64,000 bases of DNA from Anaerolineae bacterium. Lineage in GTDB: Bacteria > Chloroflexota > Anaerolineae > 4572-78 > J111. Shown in pieces: positions 44,742 to 53,393 of the stretch. The stretch is taken from positions 29,308 through 93,307 of the forward strand of contig JAKLJP010000031.1 in assembly GCA_023151115.1 (NCBI GenBank), in the 5' to 3' direction. Numbering within the stretch: position 1 is the first letter of the stretch; each line of letters starts with the position of its first letter. The translations under genes and the position numbers were made by a program. The notes under the pieces are model-generated. The model was not told the DNA's origin, made no database searches, and saw only the letters and a list, made by a program, of their open reading frames with translations.

Positions 44742-45084
44742 ACAATTAGCCGAAGCAGTTTTGCGCGGAGATGGATTAACAACCAGAAGCCTGGTGCAGG
44801 ATTTTTTCCGTGAAAATCCTCAATTGGCTACAATTCCCCAGCCAAAAGTTAATGACAGGCAACTGCTGGCCGCCTCTGCCTCGCTGCTCGAATTATTTGC
44901 CAGCCGGCTGGGGCAAGCGGCTCCAGAGTGGACAAAAAATATTGGCCCGCTGCCTGAACCGATTTTTCTACTCAAGTCGGCAGCGACCATGAAACGATTG
45001 CGAATCCTTTGCGAAACGGAGTCGCCCGAACCTTTGCGTAAACGAGGTTTTTACGCTCCACCCAATTACTTGGAGTTTGCCTGA
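44728..45084 (+). CDS. Small partner of the DUF6036-like protein
   Basis: A 118-residue protein with no recognised domain. Ends in a striking segment KRLRILCETESPEPLRKRGF-YAPPNYLEFA, which I believe recurs among partners of DUF6036 proteins. The ATG lies inside the previous gene. Its stop is 84 bases before jetC. Together the two look like a self-contained module, possibly toxin-antitoxin, guarding the defence operon. Confidence 0.6.
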   Translation: MVRIEQLAEAVLRGDGLTTRSLVQDFFRENPQLATIPQPKVNDRQLLAASASLLELFASRLGQAAPEWTKNIGPLPEPIFLLKSAATMKRLRILCETESPEPLRKRGFYAPPNYLEFA

Positions 45085-45090
45085 GAAAAG

Positions 45091-45149
45091 TGAAGCGTGG
45101 TACGTGGTGCGTGGTGCGTGATTTGTTAACTTACGCACCACGCACCACG
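45091..45149. repeat. Heptamer-repeat hairpin (word GTGGTGC) before jetC
   Basis: AAGCGTGGTACGTGGTGCGT on the left, ACGCACCACGCACCACG on the right. Confidence 0.85.
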
Positions 45150-45168
45150 AAATTAAGGGAGTATTCTT

Positions 45169-48100
45169 ATGAAACAACTCACCCGCATCCGCCTCATCAA
45201 CTGGCACTTGTTTGAAAACACCACCGTGACCTGCCAGGGGACGACCTACTTCATCGGCGTCAACGGGGTGGGCAAATCCACCATTCTCGACGCGGTGCAG
45301 TTTGCCCTGGTCGGCGGGCAGCGCGAGGTCAAATTCAACCAGGCGGCCATGGCCGGCAGCCAGCGCACCCTGACCAGCTATGTCCGCGGCGAACTGGGCA
45401 CCGAAGGCCAGCGCTTCCTGCGCGGCGACGCGACGGCGGTGGTCGCCCTGGAATTTCGCAACCCCGATAACAGCTACTTTGTCCACGGTGCGGTCATTGA
45501 TGCCTATCAGGATGGCCGCTCGCCCGATGTGACCTACTTTATCGTCAACGGTGCGCCGCTCAACGACGCCTGGTTCTTCCGCACGGAGGGCCAGCTTTTT
45601 GACAGCCGGGCCTTCCGCCGCCACCTGGAACACTTTGCTCTGCCCGACCCGCAGGCCCGCGCCCAGCTTTTTACCCGGCTGGAGGATTACCGCTTTCACC
45701 TGCTCAACCGGCTGGGCCAGCTCAAAGAAACCTTCACCGCCAAAATTGTCAAGGGGCTGGCCTTTAGCCCGCTGACCAACATCCGCGACTTTGTGCATAA
45801 CTACCTCCTCGACGAAAACCTGGTGGATGTCAAAACCCTGCGCGAGCAGTTGGAAACCATGCGCCACTTTGAAAGTCTGGCCGCCGACATCCGCCAGCGC
45901 ATTGACAGCCTCAACCAGATTGAAGAACTCGACCAGGAACGGCGCACCCAGCGCCGCCTGCGCCTGACCAATGGCTACCTCCGTCGCTATGCCCAGAGCG
46001 ACGCTCATCTGGCCGACCTCAAAAAGTTTCGTCTGGAACGCGACGAAAAGACCATCCAGCTCAGCCGCCTGGAATTGCAGCGCGAGACCTTGAGCGAGCA
46101 GTTCCAGCATGCCACCAACGCCCTCATCGAGGCCCAAATCGCCCTGCGTACCGACGCCACCGCCGCCCGCGATAAAGCCTTGCGCGAGGAAATTGCGCAA
46201 CTGGAAGCCGAACTGTCCACCCTGCGCCAGCAGGAAAGCCGTCTCCAGCAAACCCTGTCCCGTGAACACGCCGACGCCCAACGCCTCCAAACCCTCCTCC
46301 TGGCCGGCGGCATGGAAGTGCCGACCTCCTTGCAAGAATTCATCAAAGATAACGCCTCACGCCTCACGCCTCACGCCTCACGCCTCTCCCAACTCCAAAC
46401 CGACCTCCAAACCATCGGCCACACCTACGCCGAACAGATGGCCCTACTGCAAAACGAGAGCCGCCAGCTTCGCCAGGAGGCTGAGCAGCTTCAGCAAGAA
46501 ATCCATAAACTTCGCACCGGCGACCGCGCCGTCGGCTACGACACCGCCGCCCCGGAATCGAGCCGGCTGCGCCGCCTGCTGCGGGCCGAACTCGGCCTCA
46601 GCGCCGACGAGGTTTTCCCGCTCTATGAAGCCTTGCGCGTGCCCGACGAAGCCTGGCAAAACGCCGTCGAAGGCATCCTGGGCCGGACCCGCTTCGATTT
46701 GCTGGTTCCGCCCCAACATTACGACGCGGCCATGCGCCTCTACCGCCAGCGCCGCGAGAAGGACAACCTGCACGGGGTCGGTCTGCCCGACGCCGACCGC
46801 ATCCTCAAAAATGCCCGCCCGCCGCTGCCCAACAGCCTGGCCCTTGAGGTCGAAACCACTCACCCGGCGGCCCGCGCCTTTGTGGATTTGCTGCTGGGCG
46901 GCTACGTTAAATGCGACACCCTGGAAGACCTGCGCGATCACCGTACCGCCGTCACCCGTGACTGCTTTGTGCGCCGCAACTTCACCAGCAGCCACATGGA
47001 TCCCCGCCACTACCAGCGCTGGTTCATCGGCGACCGGGCCACGCCCCGCCAGATCGAGCAGCGCGAGGAGCAGTTGACCCTCATCGGCCAAAAGCTGGCC
47101 GACCTCCAAACCCATGATACGGCTCTGCGCGAGCGGCTGGCCCTGACCCGCGACAAGGTTTTGGGCTACGTCGAGTTGGCTCGCAATTTGGACCTGCTGG
47201 CTCACCGGCCTGAACGAGAAGCGCGGCTGGCCGCCTGCCGCACCGAACTGGCCGGCCTCGACGCCCAATCCTTGGCCACCCTTCAGGCCCAGGTGCAGAC
47301 CTGCCAGGCCGAAGTAGACCGGCTGCAAAAGGCAGTGGAAGCGTTGGGCGAACATATCGGCGGCTTGAAGAATCGCCTCGATACCTTGACCCAGGAGTTT
47401 CTACCTGGTCTGGAACGCCAGGCCGACGAGGCCGTACAGGAAGCCCGCGCGTTCCTGGCACTGGAAGAGGCGGAAGAGATGCTCGAAGACCTGCAAAAAG
47501 AGTATGAGCGCCGCCGCCAGCGCCAGCCGCTGGAAACGGTGCTGGAAAACGCCACCCGCTACGAAAGCGACTACCAGAACGCCGAAACCCGCAGCCGTGA
47601 CCGGCTGCGCGAGGCCAAACAGCGCTACAGCCTGACCTATCAATTTGGCTACGACGGCGATGAGGACGCCGCCCGTTACGTGCGCGAGCGCGACCGCTAC
47701 ATGGAGTCGGAGCTGCCGCAGTACGAAGCCCGCATCGCCGAGCAGCGGGCTATGGCCGAACACGAACTGGTCGAGAACTTTATCCACCGCCTGCGCGAGC
47801 AAATCGAAGACGCCCGCCAGCAGTTGGGTTATCTCAACACCACCCTGTCCGGGCTGCGCTTTGGCGGCGAGCGGTTTGAATTTATTACCCGGCCGGAGCC
47901 GTCGCTGCGCCAGGTTTATGACATGATCATGGACAGCCAGGCCATTCTGGGCGAGTCGCTCTTTGAGTCCGGCTTTCGCCAGCGCCACCAGGCCGGCTGG
48001 GATTTGCTGTTCGAGCGGTTGACCGCCGGCCCCGACGAAGCCTTGACCGAACTGCGCGAATTGCAGGATTACCGCAACTACCTGCAATACGACATCCGCA

Positions 48101-48480
48101 TCCACTACCCCAACGGCGACCGCGCCCTGCTCAGCCAGATCAACGCCAAAAAATCGGGCGGCGAGACGACCACACCCTTTTACGTGGCGATGGCCGCGTC
48201 CTTTGCCCAGGCCTACCGCCTCAACCAGCCCCGCCCCTCCGATACCATCCGCCTGGCCCTCTTCGACGAGGCGTTTGGCAAAATGGACACCGCCCGCACC
48301 GCCAGCGCCCTGCAATTTATGGTGGACAATCAACTCCAGGTGCTCTTAGCCACCCCGCCCGACAAAGCTGCCGGTCTGCTACCCCATGTCAACGCCGTCC
48401 GCACCGTCGTGAGGCAGAATAACCATGCTTTTGTGATTGAGATTGATAAGACGGAGATGATGAAGGAGTTGGAGGAGTAG
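45169..48480 (+). CDS. jetC: Wadjet protein JetC (SMC-like ATPase)
   Basis: A 1103-residue SMC/MukB-like protein. Walker A GVNGVGKST with Lys36, long coiled coils either side of a hinge near residues 470-620, ABC signature SGGE at 996-999, Walker B LALFDEAFGKMD with Asp1033/Glu1034. It loads on DNA, extrudes loops and senses DNA topology. At 46352-46387 (residues about 395-406) CTCACGC heptamers are in frame, adding SRLTPHASRLS to the coiled coil; the antisense strand here shows a 455-codon shadow frame. Start ATG follows AAGGGA. Confidence 0.93.
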   Translation: MKQLTRIRLINWHLFENTTVTCQGTTYFIGVNGVGKSTILDAVQFALVGGQREVKFNQAAMAGSQRTLTSYVRGELGTEGQRFLRGDATAVVALEFRNPDNSYFVHGAVIDAYQDGRSPDVTYFIVNGAPLNDAWFFRTEGQLFDSRAFRRHLEHFALPDPQARAQLFTRLEDYRFHLLNRLGQLKETFTAKIVKGLAFSPLTNIRDFVHNYLLDENLVDVKTLREQLETMRHFESLAADIRQRIDSLNQIEELDQERRTQRRLRLTNGYLRRYAQSDAHLADLKKFRLERDEKTIQLSRLELQRETLSEQFQHATNALIEAQIALRTDATAARDKALREEIAQLEAELSTLRQQESRLQQTLSREHADAQRLQTLLLAGGMEVPTSLQEFIKDNASRLTPHASRLSQLQTDLQTIGHTYAEQMALLQNESRQLRQEAEQLQQEIHKLRTGDRAVGYDTAAPESSRLRRLLRAELGLSADEVFPLYEALRVPDEAWQNAVEGILGRTRFDLLVPPQHYDAAMRLYRQRREKDNLHGVGLPDADRILKNARPPLPNSLALEVETTHPAARAFVDLLLGGYVKCDTLEDLRDHRTAVTRDCFVRRNFTSSHMDPRHYQRWFIGDRATPRQIEQREEQLTLIGQKLADLQTHDTALRERLALTRDKVLGYVELARNLDLLAHRPEREARLAACRTELAGLDAQSLATLQAQVQTCQAEVDRLQKAVEALGEHIGGLKNRLDTLTQEFLPGLERQADEAVQEARAFLALEEAEEMLEDLQKEYERRRQRQPLETVLENATRYESDYQNAETRSRDRLREAKQRYSLTYQFGYDGDEDAARYVRERDRYMESELPQYEARIAEQRAMAEHELVENFIHRLREQIEDARQQLGYLNTTLSGLRFGGERFEFITRPEPSLRQVYDMIMDSQAILGESLFESGFRQRHQAGWDLLFERLTAGPDEALTELRELQDYRNYLQYDIRIHYPNGDRALLSQINAKKSGGETTTPFYVAMAASFAQAYRLNQPRPSDTIRLALFDEAFGKMDTARTASALQFMVDNQLQVLLATPPDKAAGLLPHVNAVRTVVRQNNHAFVIEIDKTEMMKELEE
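46352..46387. repeat. Heptamer tract in jetC (word CTCACGC)
   Basis: Five CTCACGC words in frame; peptide period seven over three (HASRLTP). Confidence 0.85.
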
Positions 48481-48503
48481 AATGGGTCCTCAAATTAGCC
48501 AAA

Positions 48504-48541
48504 ACGTGTTGCGTGGTCCGTCTGCTTTACCCACGCAACAT
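48504..48541. repeat. Heptamer-repeat hairpin between jetC and jetD
   Basis: CGTGTTGCGTGG on the left, CCCACGCAACATG on the right, running into the jetD start. Confidence 0.7.
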
Positions 48542-49793
48542 GAATTTTAAAATGACCATCTCCTTCACCCCCACCCCAGACGTCGCCGCCATCCTCAACG
48601 CCCTCCTCGACATCTACGAGCGGCGGGACGGCGCGCCCAAGCAGGCGGTGCGGGTTCGGCTGGATGACCTGGCGGCGAAACTCGGCGGCTACTTCAGCCA
48701 GGTTGACCCCCTCCCCCGCGTTACGGCCAACGAGCAGTTCACGCAATTAGAGCAGCAGGGCTGGCTGCGGCTGGCCTGGCAGCCGGGGCAAACCGGCCAC
48801 CTGCTCGAGACCGTCACCCTCAACCCCGACCACGTCGAACCCCTCTACACTCTGCTGGAGCGCCAGCCTGTCGCCGAGCAGCGCCGCCGTTTGCGCGACC
48901 TGCTGCTGGGCAACCGCTTCCGGCTGGCAGGCTGGCAAGAGCGGGCGGTGCAGGACTGTCTGGCCCAACTCAAAGCCGGCAAATCACCCGCCCCTTTCAG
49001 CTTGACCAACGAAGCTTGGAATCAAGACCTGCTGACCGCTCTCATCGCCCTGCCCGACACAGAGACCCGCGAAGAGACGCCTTACCGGGTTTTTAGCGTC
49101 CGCGTTTTTAATGACAGCAAACGCTTTGAACTCCTCAAAGACACGGTGGCCCGGCTGGCCCGCGCCCACCAGCCGGCCTGGCGCGACCTGTCCCCCCAGG
49201 AGACCCTGCGCGAGTTGGGGCTGGTCGCCAATCCGGGCCACCTTTATCTCTATGGCCCCTGGCAGTTGGTAGACGCCGAGGGGCAGGTTACCTCGCTGGC
49301 CGAATTTTATCCGTCTGTCGGTATCCCGGTGGCTCTGGCGGCCCAGGTACGGCGGGCGGCGATAGACGCGCCCCGCCTGGTCTGCATCGAAAATCTGGCC
49401 TCGTTTTATGAATTTATCCGCTACGAGGGCCAGGGGCAGGCGGCGCTCTGTTTGTGGGGCAACCCGTCTCCGGCCACCCGCCATCTGCTGCGCTGCCTGC
49501 CGCCGGAGCTACCCCTTTTTGTCTGGGCCGACCTTGATTACGGCGGGCTGAATATCCTGGCCCACCTGCGCCAGCAAGTCTCACCTGCTTTTGCCCCCTA
49601 CCGCATGGATGAGGCGACCCTCGAGACCCACGCCCGCTATGCCCACCCTCTCTCCCCTGCCGACGAGCGCAATCTGGCCCGCCTGCGCCGTCACCCCGCC
49701 CTGGCCGATATGACCTCCCTGATTGACCACATGCTCCAGCGCGGCCTCAAACTGGAGCAGGAAGCAGTCAGCCTGGGTGTTGCTTCTTGGTAA
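48540..49793 (+). CDS. jetD: Wadjet nuclease JetD (DUF3322/DUF2220, Toprim)
   Basis: A 417-residue protein with a helical N-terminal arm and winged part, then a Toprim nuclease: Glu284 in VCIENLASF and the DxD Asp331/Asp333 in WADLDYGGLNIL. It is the plasmid-cutting subunit of Wadjet. Start uncertain between ATG 48540 and 48552; both lack a strong Shine-Dalgarno. The C-terminal part is full length, so the system looks complete. Confidence 0.92.
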   Translation: MNFKMTISFTPTPDVAAILNALLDIYERRDGAPKQAVRVRLDDLAAKLGGYFSQVDPLPRVTANEQFTQLEQQGWLRLAWQPGQTGHLLETVTLNPDHVEPLYTLLERQPVAEQRRRLRDLLLGNRFRLAGWQERAVQDCLAQLKAGKSPAPFSLTNEAWNQDLLTALIALPDTETREETPYRVFSVRVFNDSKRFELLKDTVARLARAHQPAWRDLSPQETLRELGLVANPGHLYLYGPWQLVDAEGQVTSLAEFYPSVGIPVALAAQVRRAAIDAPRLVCIENLASFYEFIRYEGQGQAALCLWGNPSPATRHLLRCLPPELPLFVWADLDYGGLNILAHLRQQVSPAFAPYRMDEATLETHARYAHPLSPADERNLARLRRHPALADMTSLIDHMLQRGLKLEQEAVSLGVASW

Positions 49794-49807
49794 ATAGTTT
49801 GTTTTTT

Positions 49808-49861
49808 GTAGTAGCGACTTTAGTCGCTTATAGACTTGGACGACTGAAGGCGTCACTACGA
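49808..49861. repeat. Palindromic repeat (GTAGTAGCGACTTTAGTCGC type)
   Basis: GTAGTAGCGACTTTAGTCGC faces GACGACTGAAGGCGTCACTAC. This type is widespread in intergenic regions of Chloroflexota and others. It is the first of several repeats that fill the 579-base gene-free gap 49794-50372. Confidence 0.65.
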
Positions 49862-49866
49862 ACAAT

Positions 49867-49916
49867 TTTCATCGTTGGCGGCGTGTCTCAGACTTGTAAA
49901 CACTCCTCTGAAAATA
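49867..49916 (+). repeat. Four-copy 50-bp repeat, copy 1
   Basis: ATTTTCATCGTTGGCGGCG through CACTCCTCTGAAAATA, with ends ATTTTCA/TGAAAAT inverted. Other copies at 50001-50052, 53277-53320 (minus) and 60566-60613. Confidence 0.65.
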
Positions 49917-49917
49917 G

Positions 49918-49999
49918 CCCTCACCCCCACGCCGGGTGTTGTACACTCGGCAGCCTCTCCCACCGGAAGAGGGGAGCCGCGCCAGCGACGGGGTGAGGG
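49918..49999. repeat. Large palindromic repeat (CCCTCACCCC type)
   Basis: CCCTCACCCCCACGCC through CTCTCCCACCGGAAGAGGGGAG to GACGGGGTGAGGG: long imperfect hairpin of the widespread CCCTCACCCC/GGGGTGAGGG family. Confidence 0.7.
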
Positions 50000-50000
50000 C

Positions 50001-50052
50001 TTTTCGTCGTTGGTGGTGAAGCCGGGCCTTCGTGACGACTCCTCTGAAAATA
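50001..50052 (+). repeat. Four-copy 50-bp repeat, copy 2
   Basis: TTTTCGTCGTTGGTGGTGAA through GACTCCTCTGAAAATA; more divergent in the middle than copies 1, 3 and 4. Confidence 0.55.
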
Positions 50053-50055
50053 AAT

Positions 50056-50087
50056 TTGTAGGACAAACTGTTAGTTTGTTCTACGAA
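50056..50087. repeat. Palindrome TTGTAGGACAAACTGTTAG-type
   Basis: TTGTAGGACAAACTG then TTAGTTTGTTCTACGAA; perfect arms around CTGTTAG. Confidence 0.7.
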
Positions 50088-50296
50088 ACCTGCCAAGAAT
50101 CTGTTGAATACACCCCTTAAAAATTACGTGGATACGGATATATCAGTATCCGTTTTAACCACAATTTATCTTATAGACAAATGATTTAGAGATCGCACAC
50201 AGGTAAGAGTAGGCTATTAGTCAAGGAGAGAACAGATCGTTGTTACAGATTTGAATCCATAGCGGAATCGTGGGCCGAGTTAACTTGGCGGAATGG

Positions 50297-50320
50297 GGTT
50301 ACAGATGAATATCTGTAACC
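50297..50320. repeat. Short perfect hairpin GGTTACAGAT/ATCTGTAACC
   Basis: 10-bp arms around GAAT, in the same gap. It has no T-run, so it is not an obvious terminator; function unknown. A related GTTACAGATTTG lies about 55 bases upstream. Confidence 0.6.
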
Positions 50321-50372
50321 ATCTAAAGCATCCAAAACACCCTCCGAGTTACCTCGCCCCTACTAAAATTTA

Positions 50373-52982
50373 TCAAGCCTGCCAGCCGCTAAACCTCTCC
50401 CCCAACCGATTGGTGACTATCAGAATCTTCTCTCGCATCACCAGGGCGGCGATGCCCAGCAGCAGCAACAGCAAGCCGGTGCAGCCAACCAAGATCAGGG
50501 CCGGAATGCCGGCCAGCACACTCAGGGCGACGGTGATAACGCCCAGCACCACAAACACAATCGGGGCCAGCACCAGGCTGCGCGAGCGGATGACCAGGCC
50601 GTAAACCAGCACGACAATGGCCTGGGCGAACAAGACAAAAAAGTAAAGGATTTTTTCGGTCGAGAACATTTGGACATAGCTGGTCCCTAGCAAAATGAAC
50701 TGCGACAGTAAACCGGTCAGAAAGGCGGCCCATTTGCTGCCGCTGCGGGTCAGGAAGTAGTGCATCACAAAGCCCAGCAAGGCCGCCCCAATCGAGTAGA
50801 ACTGGGGCTGCTCTACATCCAGTTCCAGCAGCAGGGTGAAATAAGCCACCAGGTAGAGCAGATTGGCCGGCAGGCCCAACCAGACCTGGCGCAGCCGAAA
50901 CGCTTCCACCGCAAAAAAGGTCGCCACCAGCGCCGGGCCGATCACCCCGCCGGCACCCCCCTGTATTGGTCCGCTCAACGCCACCAGTGTACCCAATCCC
51001 AATCCGCTCAAGCGCAGTACCCCGGCCCACCTGCCCAGGCGGCCTAGCCAGATCCCGGCCAGGCCGCTCAAATAGTAAAGCGCCGCCAGCCCGACCAGGG
51101 GCAGCACCCATTGCTCTTGTTCCCCCCAGATCAAGCCAAAACCGAGCGCCAGGGCCAGGCCGGCGGTCGCGCCATAGCCGATCAAGGGTTGGCGGTCAAT
51201 CAAACTAAACAGGGCGACGAAACCGGCTATGATCAGCAGGCCCACGGCGGCCCGGCCCGGTTCATCAGAGCCGGTGGTGAGCAAAATCGAAAGGGCGAAG
51301 GCTCCGATCAAACCACCCAAAACCAGCGGCGGCAAATGCCAACGTGGATGAGCGTTAAAAGCCCGTCGCATGGCCAAGCTCAGACTGAGCCAGGCCAGCG
51401 CCGGCCAGAGGAGAATAAAACCGGGGTAGAAATCATAAATTTCCAGGCGGCGCAACAAAAAGACGGCCAGATACGCCCCGGTTGCCGCCACCAGGCTGGC
51501 GCTCCACAGCCAGGCCCGCGGGCGAACCATGGTCAGCGCCAGGTAAACCGCCGCCGTACCGACAAGATAGCCGATGCCAAAAGCGACCTGCTCGGCCAGT
51601 CCGCCCACTGCCGCCAGCAAATACAAACCGGCCGAGCCAATCACTAACCACAGGCTGTAAAGGGACAGGCTCGGCCGGCGGATCCGGCTCAAGCCCTCCC
51701 CACCCATGGCCAGGATAGTTCCCCATACCCAGGCAACAATCATCACCGCCTGCCAGGTGGGCGAAAAGACCCCGCTGAAAAACAAGGGAACCGGCGCCAG
51801 CGCGGCGACCGCCAGCGGCGGAAACAGCACAAAAGCAGTCAGGCGCTGGCTGGCCGCATAAAAAAGAGCCGCCAGCAGCCAGGTGAAGGCAATCACCAGC
51901 CACCAGACCGGCTGCGGCAAATCCTGGTCCACCAGGGCTACTAACACCAAAATGCCCGACAACCCCAACAGCACAATTTGCTGCAATTGGGCCAGAATAA
52001 ACAAAGGCAGCGAGAAGCGCCGGTCTTTCCAGCGGGTCAGCATGACGGTCGCGCCCAAGGCAGCCAGAAGCGGCAGTTCCAGCAAAAGCAGGTCCAAATG
52101 AGGGGAGCGGTCCAGCCAGCGTCCGATCAGCAGCATCGCCAGGCTGCCGGCGGCCAGCGCCAGCAAGCTGAACAAACGAGACTGGTACAGGAATGTCCCG
52201 CCGCCCCAGACCAAAGTGAAAAATCCGGCGACGGTAATCCAGTAAAGCCAGGTTAGAGTCTCGCCTGGGTCAATCATGTCTACCAAAACAGCCGCATCAA
52301 TGGGCAGCAAGAAGGAAAAGACGGTGAACAGGACAAAACTGGCCGTCGGCAGCCGCCGTTTTAAGGCCAGGGCTGCGCCCAAAAAACCGACCGTTGCCAG
52401 GCCGAGGATAGGCAATCGCAGAATATCGAAGATGGCCGCCAAAATGAAGGCGGCGGCTACCACAAAGAAAGCGCCCAGGTACAGCGCCACTTTGATCGTC
52501 GTTTCACTCAGCAGCACCTGGGTCAGGGTGGGACGCGGCCCAGCCGGGACTGGAGCCGGGGCGGGCGTGGAGACCGGCCCTAATTGGTCAAAATTGTAGC
52601 GCTGCTGCAACAGGCCGGCCAGGTGAGTTGGCAGCAGTCCATCTGCGCTCCAACGCTCAATTTCGGCCAGAATCGAGCAGCGGAGGGGCAGCGACAGCCG
52701 GCTGTCCTGCTGTTGCAGCGTCCGGTACGCCGGCGCGGCCAGGGCCAACAAAGCCGCATCGCGCACCCCTGGATCGTCGTCCTGAGCAGCCGCTTTTTCT
52801 AGGGCGCGCAAGGCCGATTTGTCGGCGGTTGTCAGGCGGCCAAGCTGCTGGATAGTTTCCAGGCGAGTAGCCGCATCCGAATGAGTCAAATTGTTCAACA
52901 GATCGGGCAGAGAGGATTCCACCGGTGGCGGCACAGGAACAGGCGGTTCGGTAGCGGCTGGCGGGAGAGAGGTATCGGTCAT
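50373..52982 (-). CDS. Large multi-pass membrane protein with N-terminal HEAT-like part
   Basis: An 869-residue protein. A proline-rich start and HEAT-like helices (about residues 25-90, with QLGRLTTADKSALRALEKAA), then roughly 20 membrane helices to the end, as in DUF2157/DUF2339-type proteins. It begins with ATG after AAGGAG. Nothing enzymatic is visible. Probably a membrane protein of unknown function. Confidence 0.7.
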   Translation of the reverse strand: MTDTSLPPAATEPPVPVPPPVESSLPDLLNNLTHSDAATRLETIQQLGRLTTADKSALRALEKAAAQDDDPGVRDAALLALAAPAYRTLQQQDSRLSLPLRCSILAEIERWSADGLLPTHLAGLLQQRYNFDQLGPVSTPAPAPVPAGPRPTLTQVLLSETTIKVALYLGAFFVVAAAFILAAIFDILRLPILGLATVGFLGAALALKRRLPTASFVLFTVFSFLLPIDAAVLVDMIDPGETLTWLYWITVAGFFTLVWGGGTFLYQSRLFSLLALAAGSLAMLLIGRWLDRSPHLDLLLLELPLLAALGATVMLTRWKDRRFSLPLFILAQLQQIVLLGLSGILVLVALVDQDLPQPVWWLVIAFTWLLAALFYAASQRLTAFVLFPPLAVAALAPVPLFFSGVFSPTWQAVMIVAWVWGTILAMGGEGLSRIRRPSLSLYSLWLVIGSAGLYLLAAVGGLAEQVAFGIGYLVGTAAVYLALTMVRPRAWLWSASLVAATGAYLAVFLLRRLEIYDFYPGFILLWPALAWLSLSLAMRRAFNAHPRWHLPPLVLGGLIGAFALSILLTTGSDEPGRAAVGLLIIAGFVALFSLIDRQPLIGYGATAGLALALGFGLIWGEQEQWVLPLVGLAALYYLSGLAGIWLGRLGRWAGVLRLSGLGLGTLVALSGPIQGGAGGVIGPALVATFFAVEAFRLRQVWLGLPANLLYLVAYFTLLLELDVEQPQFYSIGAALLGFVMHYFLTRSGSKWAAFLTGLLSQFILLGTSYVQMFSTEKILYFFVLFAQAIVVLVYGLVIRSRSLVLAPIVFVVLGVITVALSVLAGIPALILVGCTGLLLLLLGIAALVMREKILIVTNRLGERFSGWQA

Positions 52983-53130
52983 GGGGGGTATCTCCTTGAT
53001 AAGGATGTGAATAGCTTCGGTATCGCAGCAAAGGTAGATGTTTTTCTGACCCCTTTAGTGTAGCACAATTATTCAAAGAACGCACCTATCCAAAGTTAGG
53101 CCAGAATTGAAAATTTCCCCCAAAAGGGAC

Positions 53131-53159
53131 TTGACAAACTAATTATATTAGTCTATAAT
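53131..53159 (+). promoter_or_regulatory. Consensus promoter of the metallo-hydrolase/TetR operon
   Basis: TTGACA (53131-53136), 17-base spacer, TATAAT (53154-53159), both perfect. Confidence 0.85.
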
Positions 53160-53172
53160 CTAATTATATTAG
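53138..53172. promoter_or_regulatory. Two tandem palindromic operators
   Basis: ACTAATTATATTAGT (53138-53152) fills the spacer and CTAATTATATTAG (53160-53172) abuts the -10 box. Two identical dimer sites, one over and one beside the -10, are typical for a TetR repressor; the TetR gene of this operon (54112-54684) is the obvious binder. Confidence 0.7.
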
Positions 53173-53276
53173 TTGATGTTTTTAACCATAATTCTACTTG
53201 GCTATAGTGAAGCGTGAAAGTGAAATAATGACGCGAAGAAATACTTCGCCTCATCGCCTCACCAGTCATCGCAGTT

Positions 53277-53320
53277 TAAGGAGTGTTCACGAGCCAGAGC
53301 ACGCCACCGATGATGAAAAT
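53277..53320 (-). repeat. Four-copy 50-bp repeat, copy 3 (minus)
   Basis: Reverse complement of the copy at 49867-49916: ATTTTCATCATCGGTGGCGT through GTGAACACTCCT. Confidence 0.6.
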
Positions 53321-53393
53321 GGAGTCCAAAGCTTGCTTTGCTTTTTTGGCAAACCAGGGTTTGCACTCCAGTCTATTTTCGAAGGAGTCTCTT

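Larger units (their letters stand above)
52983..53393. other. Gene-free gap with promoter, operators and repeats
   Basis: 411 bases. It holds the regulated promoter at 53131-53172, a heptamer hairpin at 53203-53275 (GTGAAGCGTGAAAG, CTTCGCCTCATCGCCTCACC), copy 3 of the 50-bp repeat, and an imperfect palindrome TGGAGTCCAAAGCTTGC/CAAACCAGGGTTTGCACTCC at 53321-53376. Together they give a long leader before the metallo-hydrolase gene. Confidence 0.7.

Noticed and set aside
44968..46335. 455-codon minus-strand frame
   Set aside because: It lies wholly antisense to jetC and has no family-like motif; a codon-bias shadow.
45169..48480. jetC as ordinary SMC or SbcC
   Set aside because: The neighbouring JetA, JetB and Toprim JetD genes fit only the Wadjet layout.
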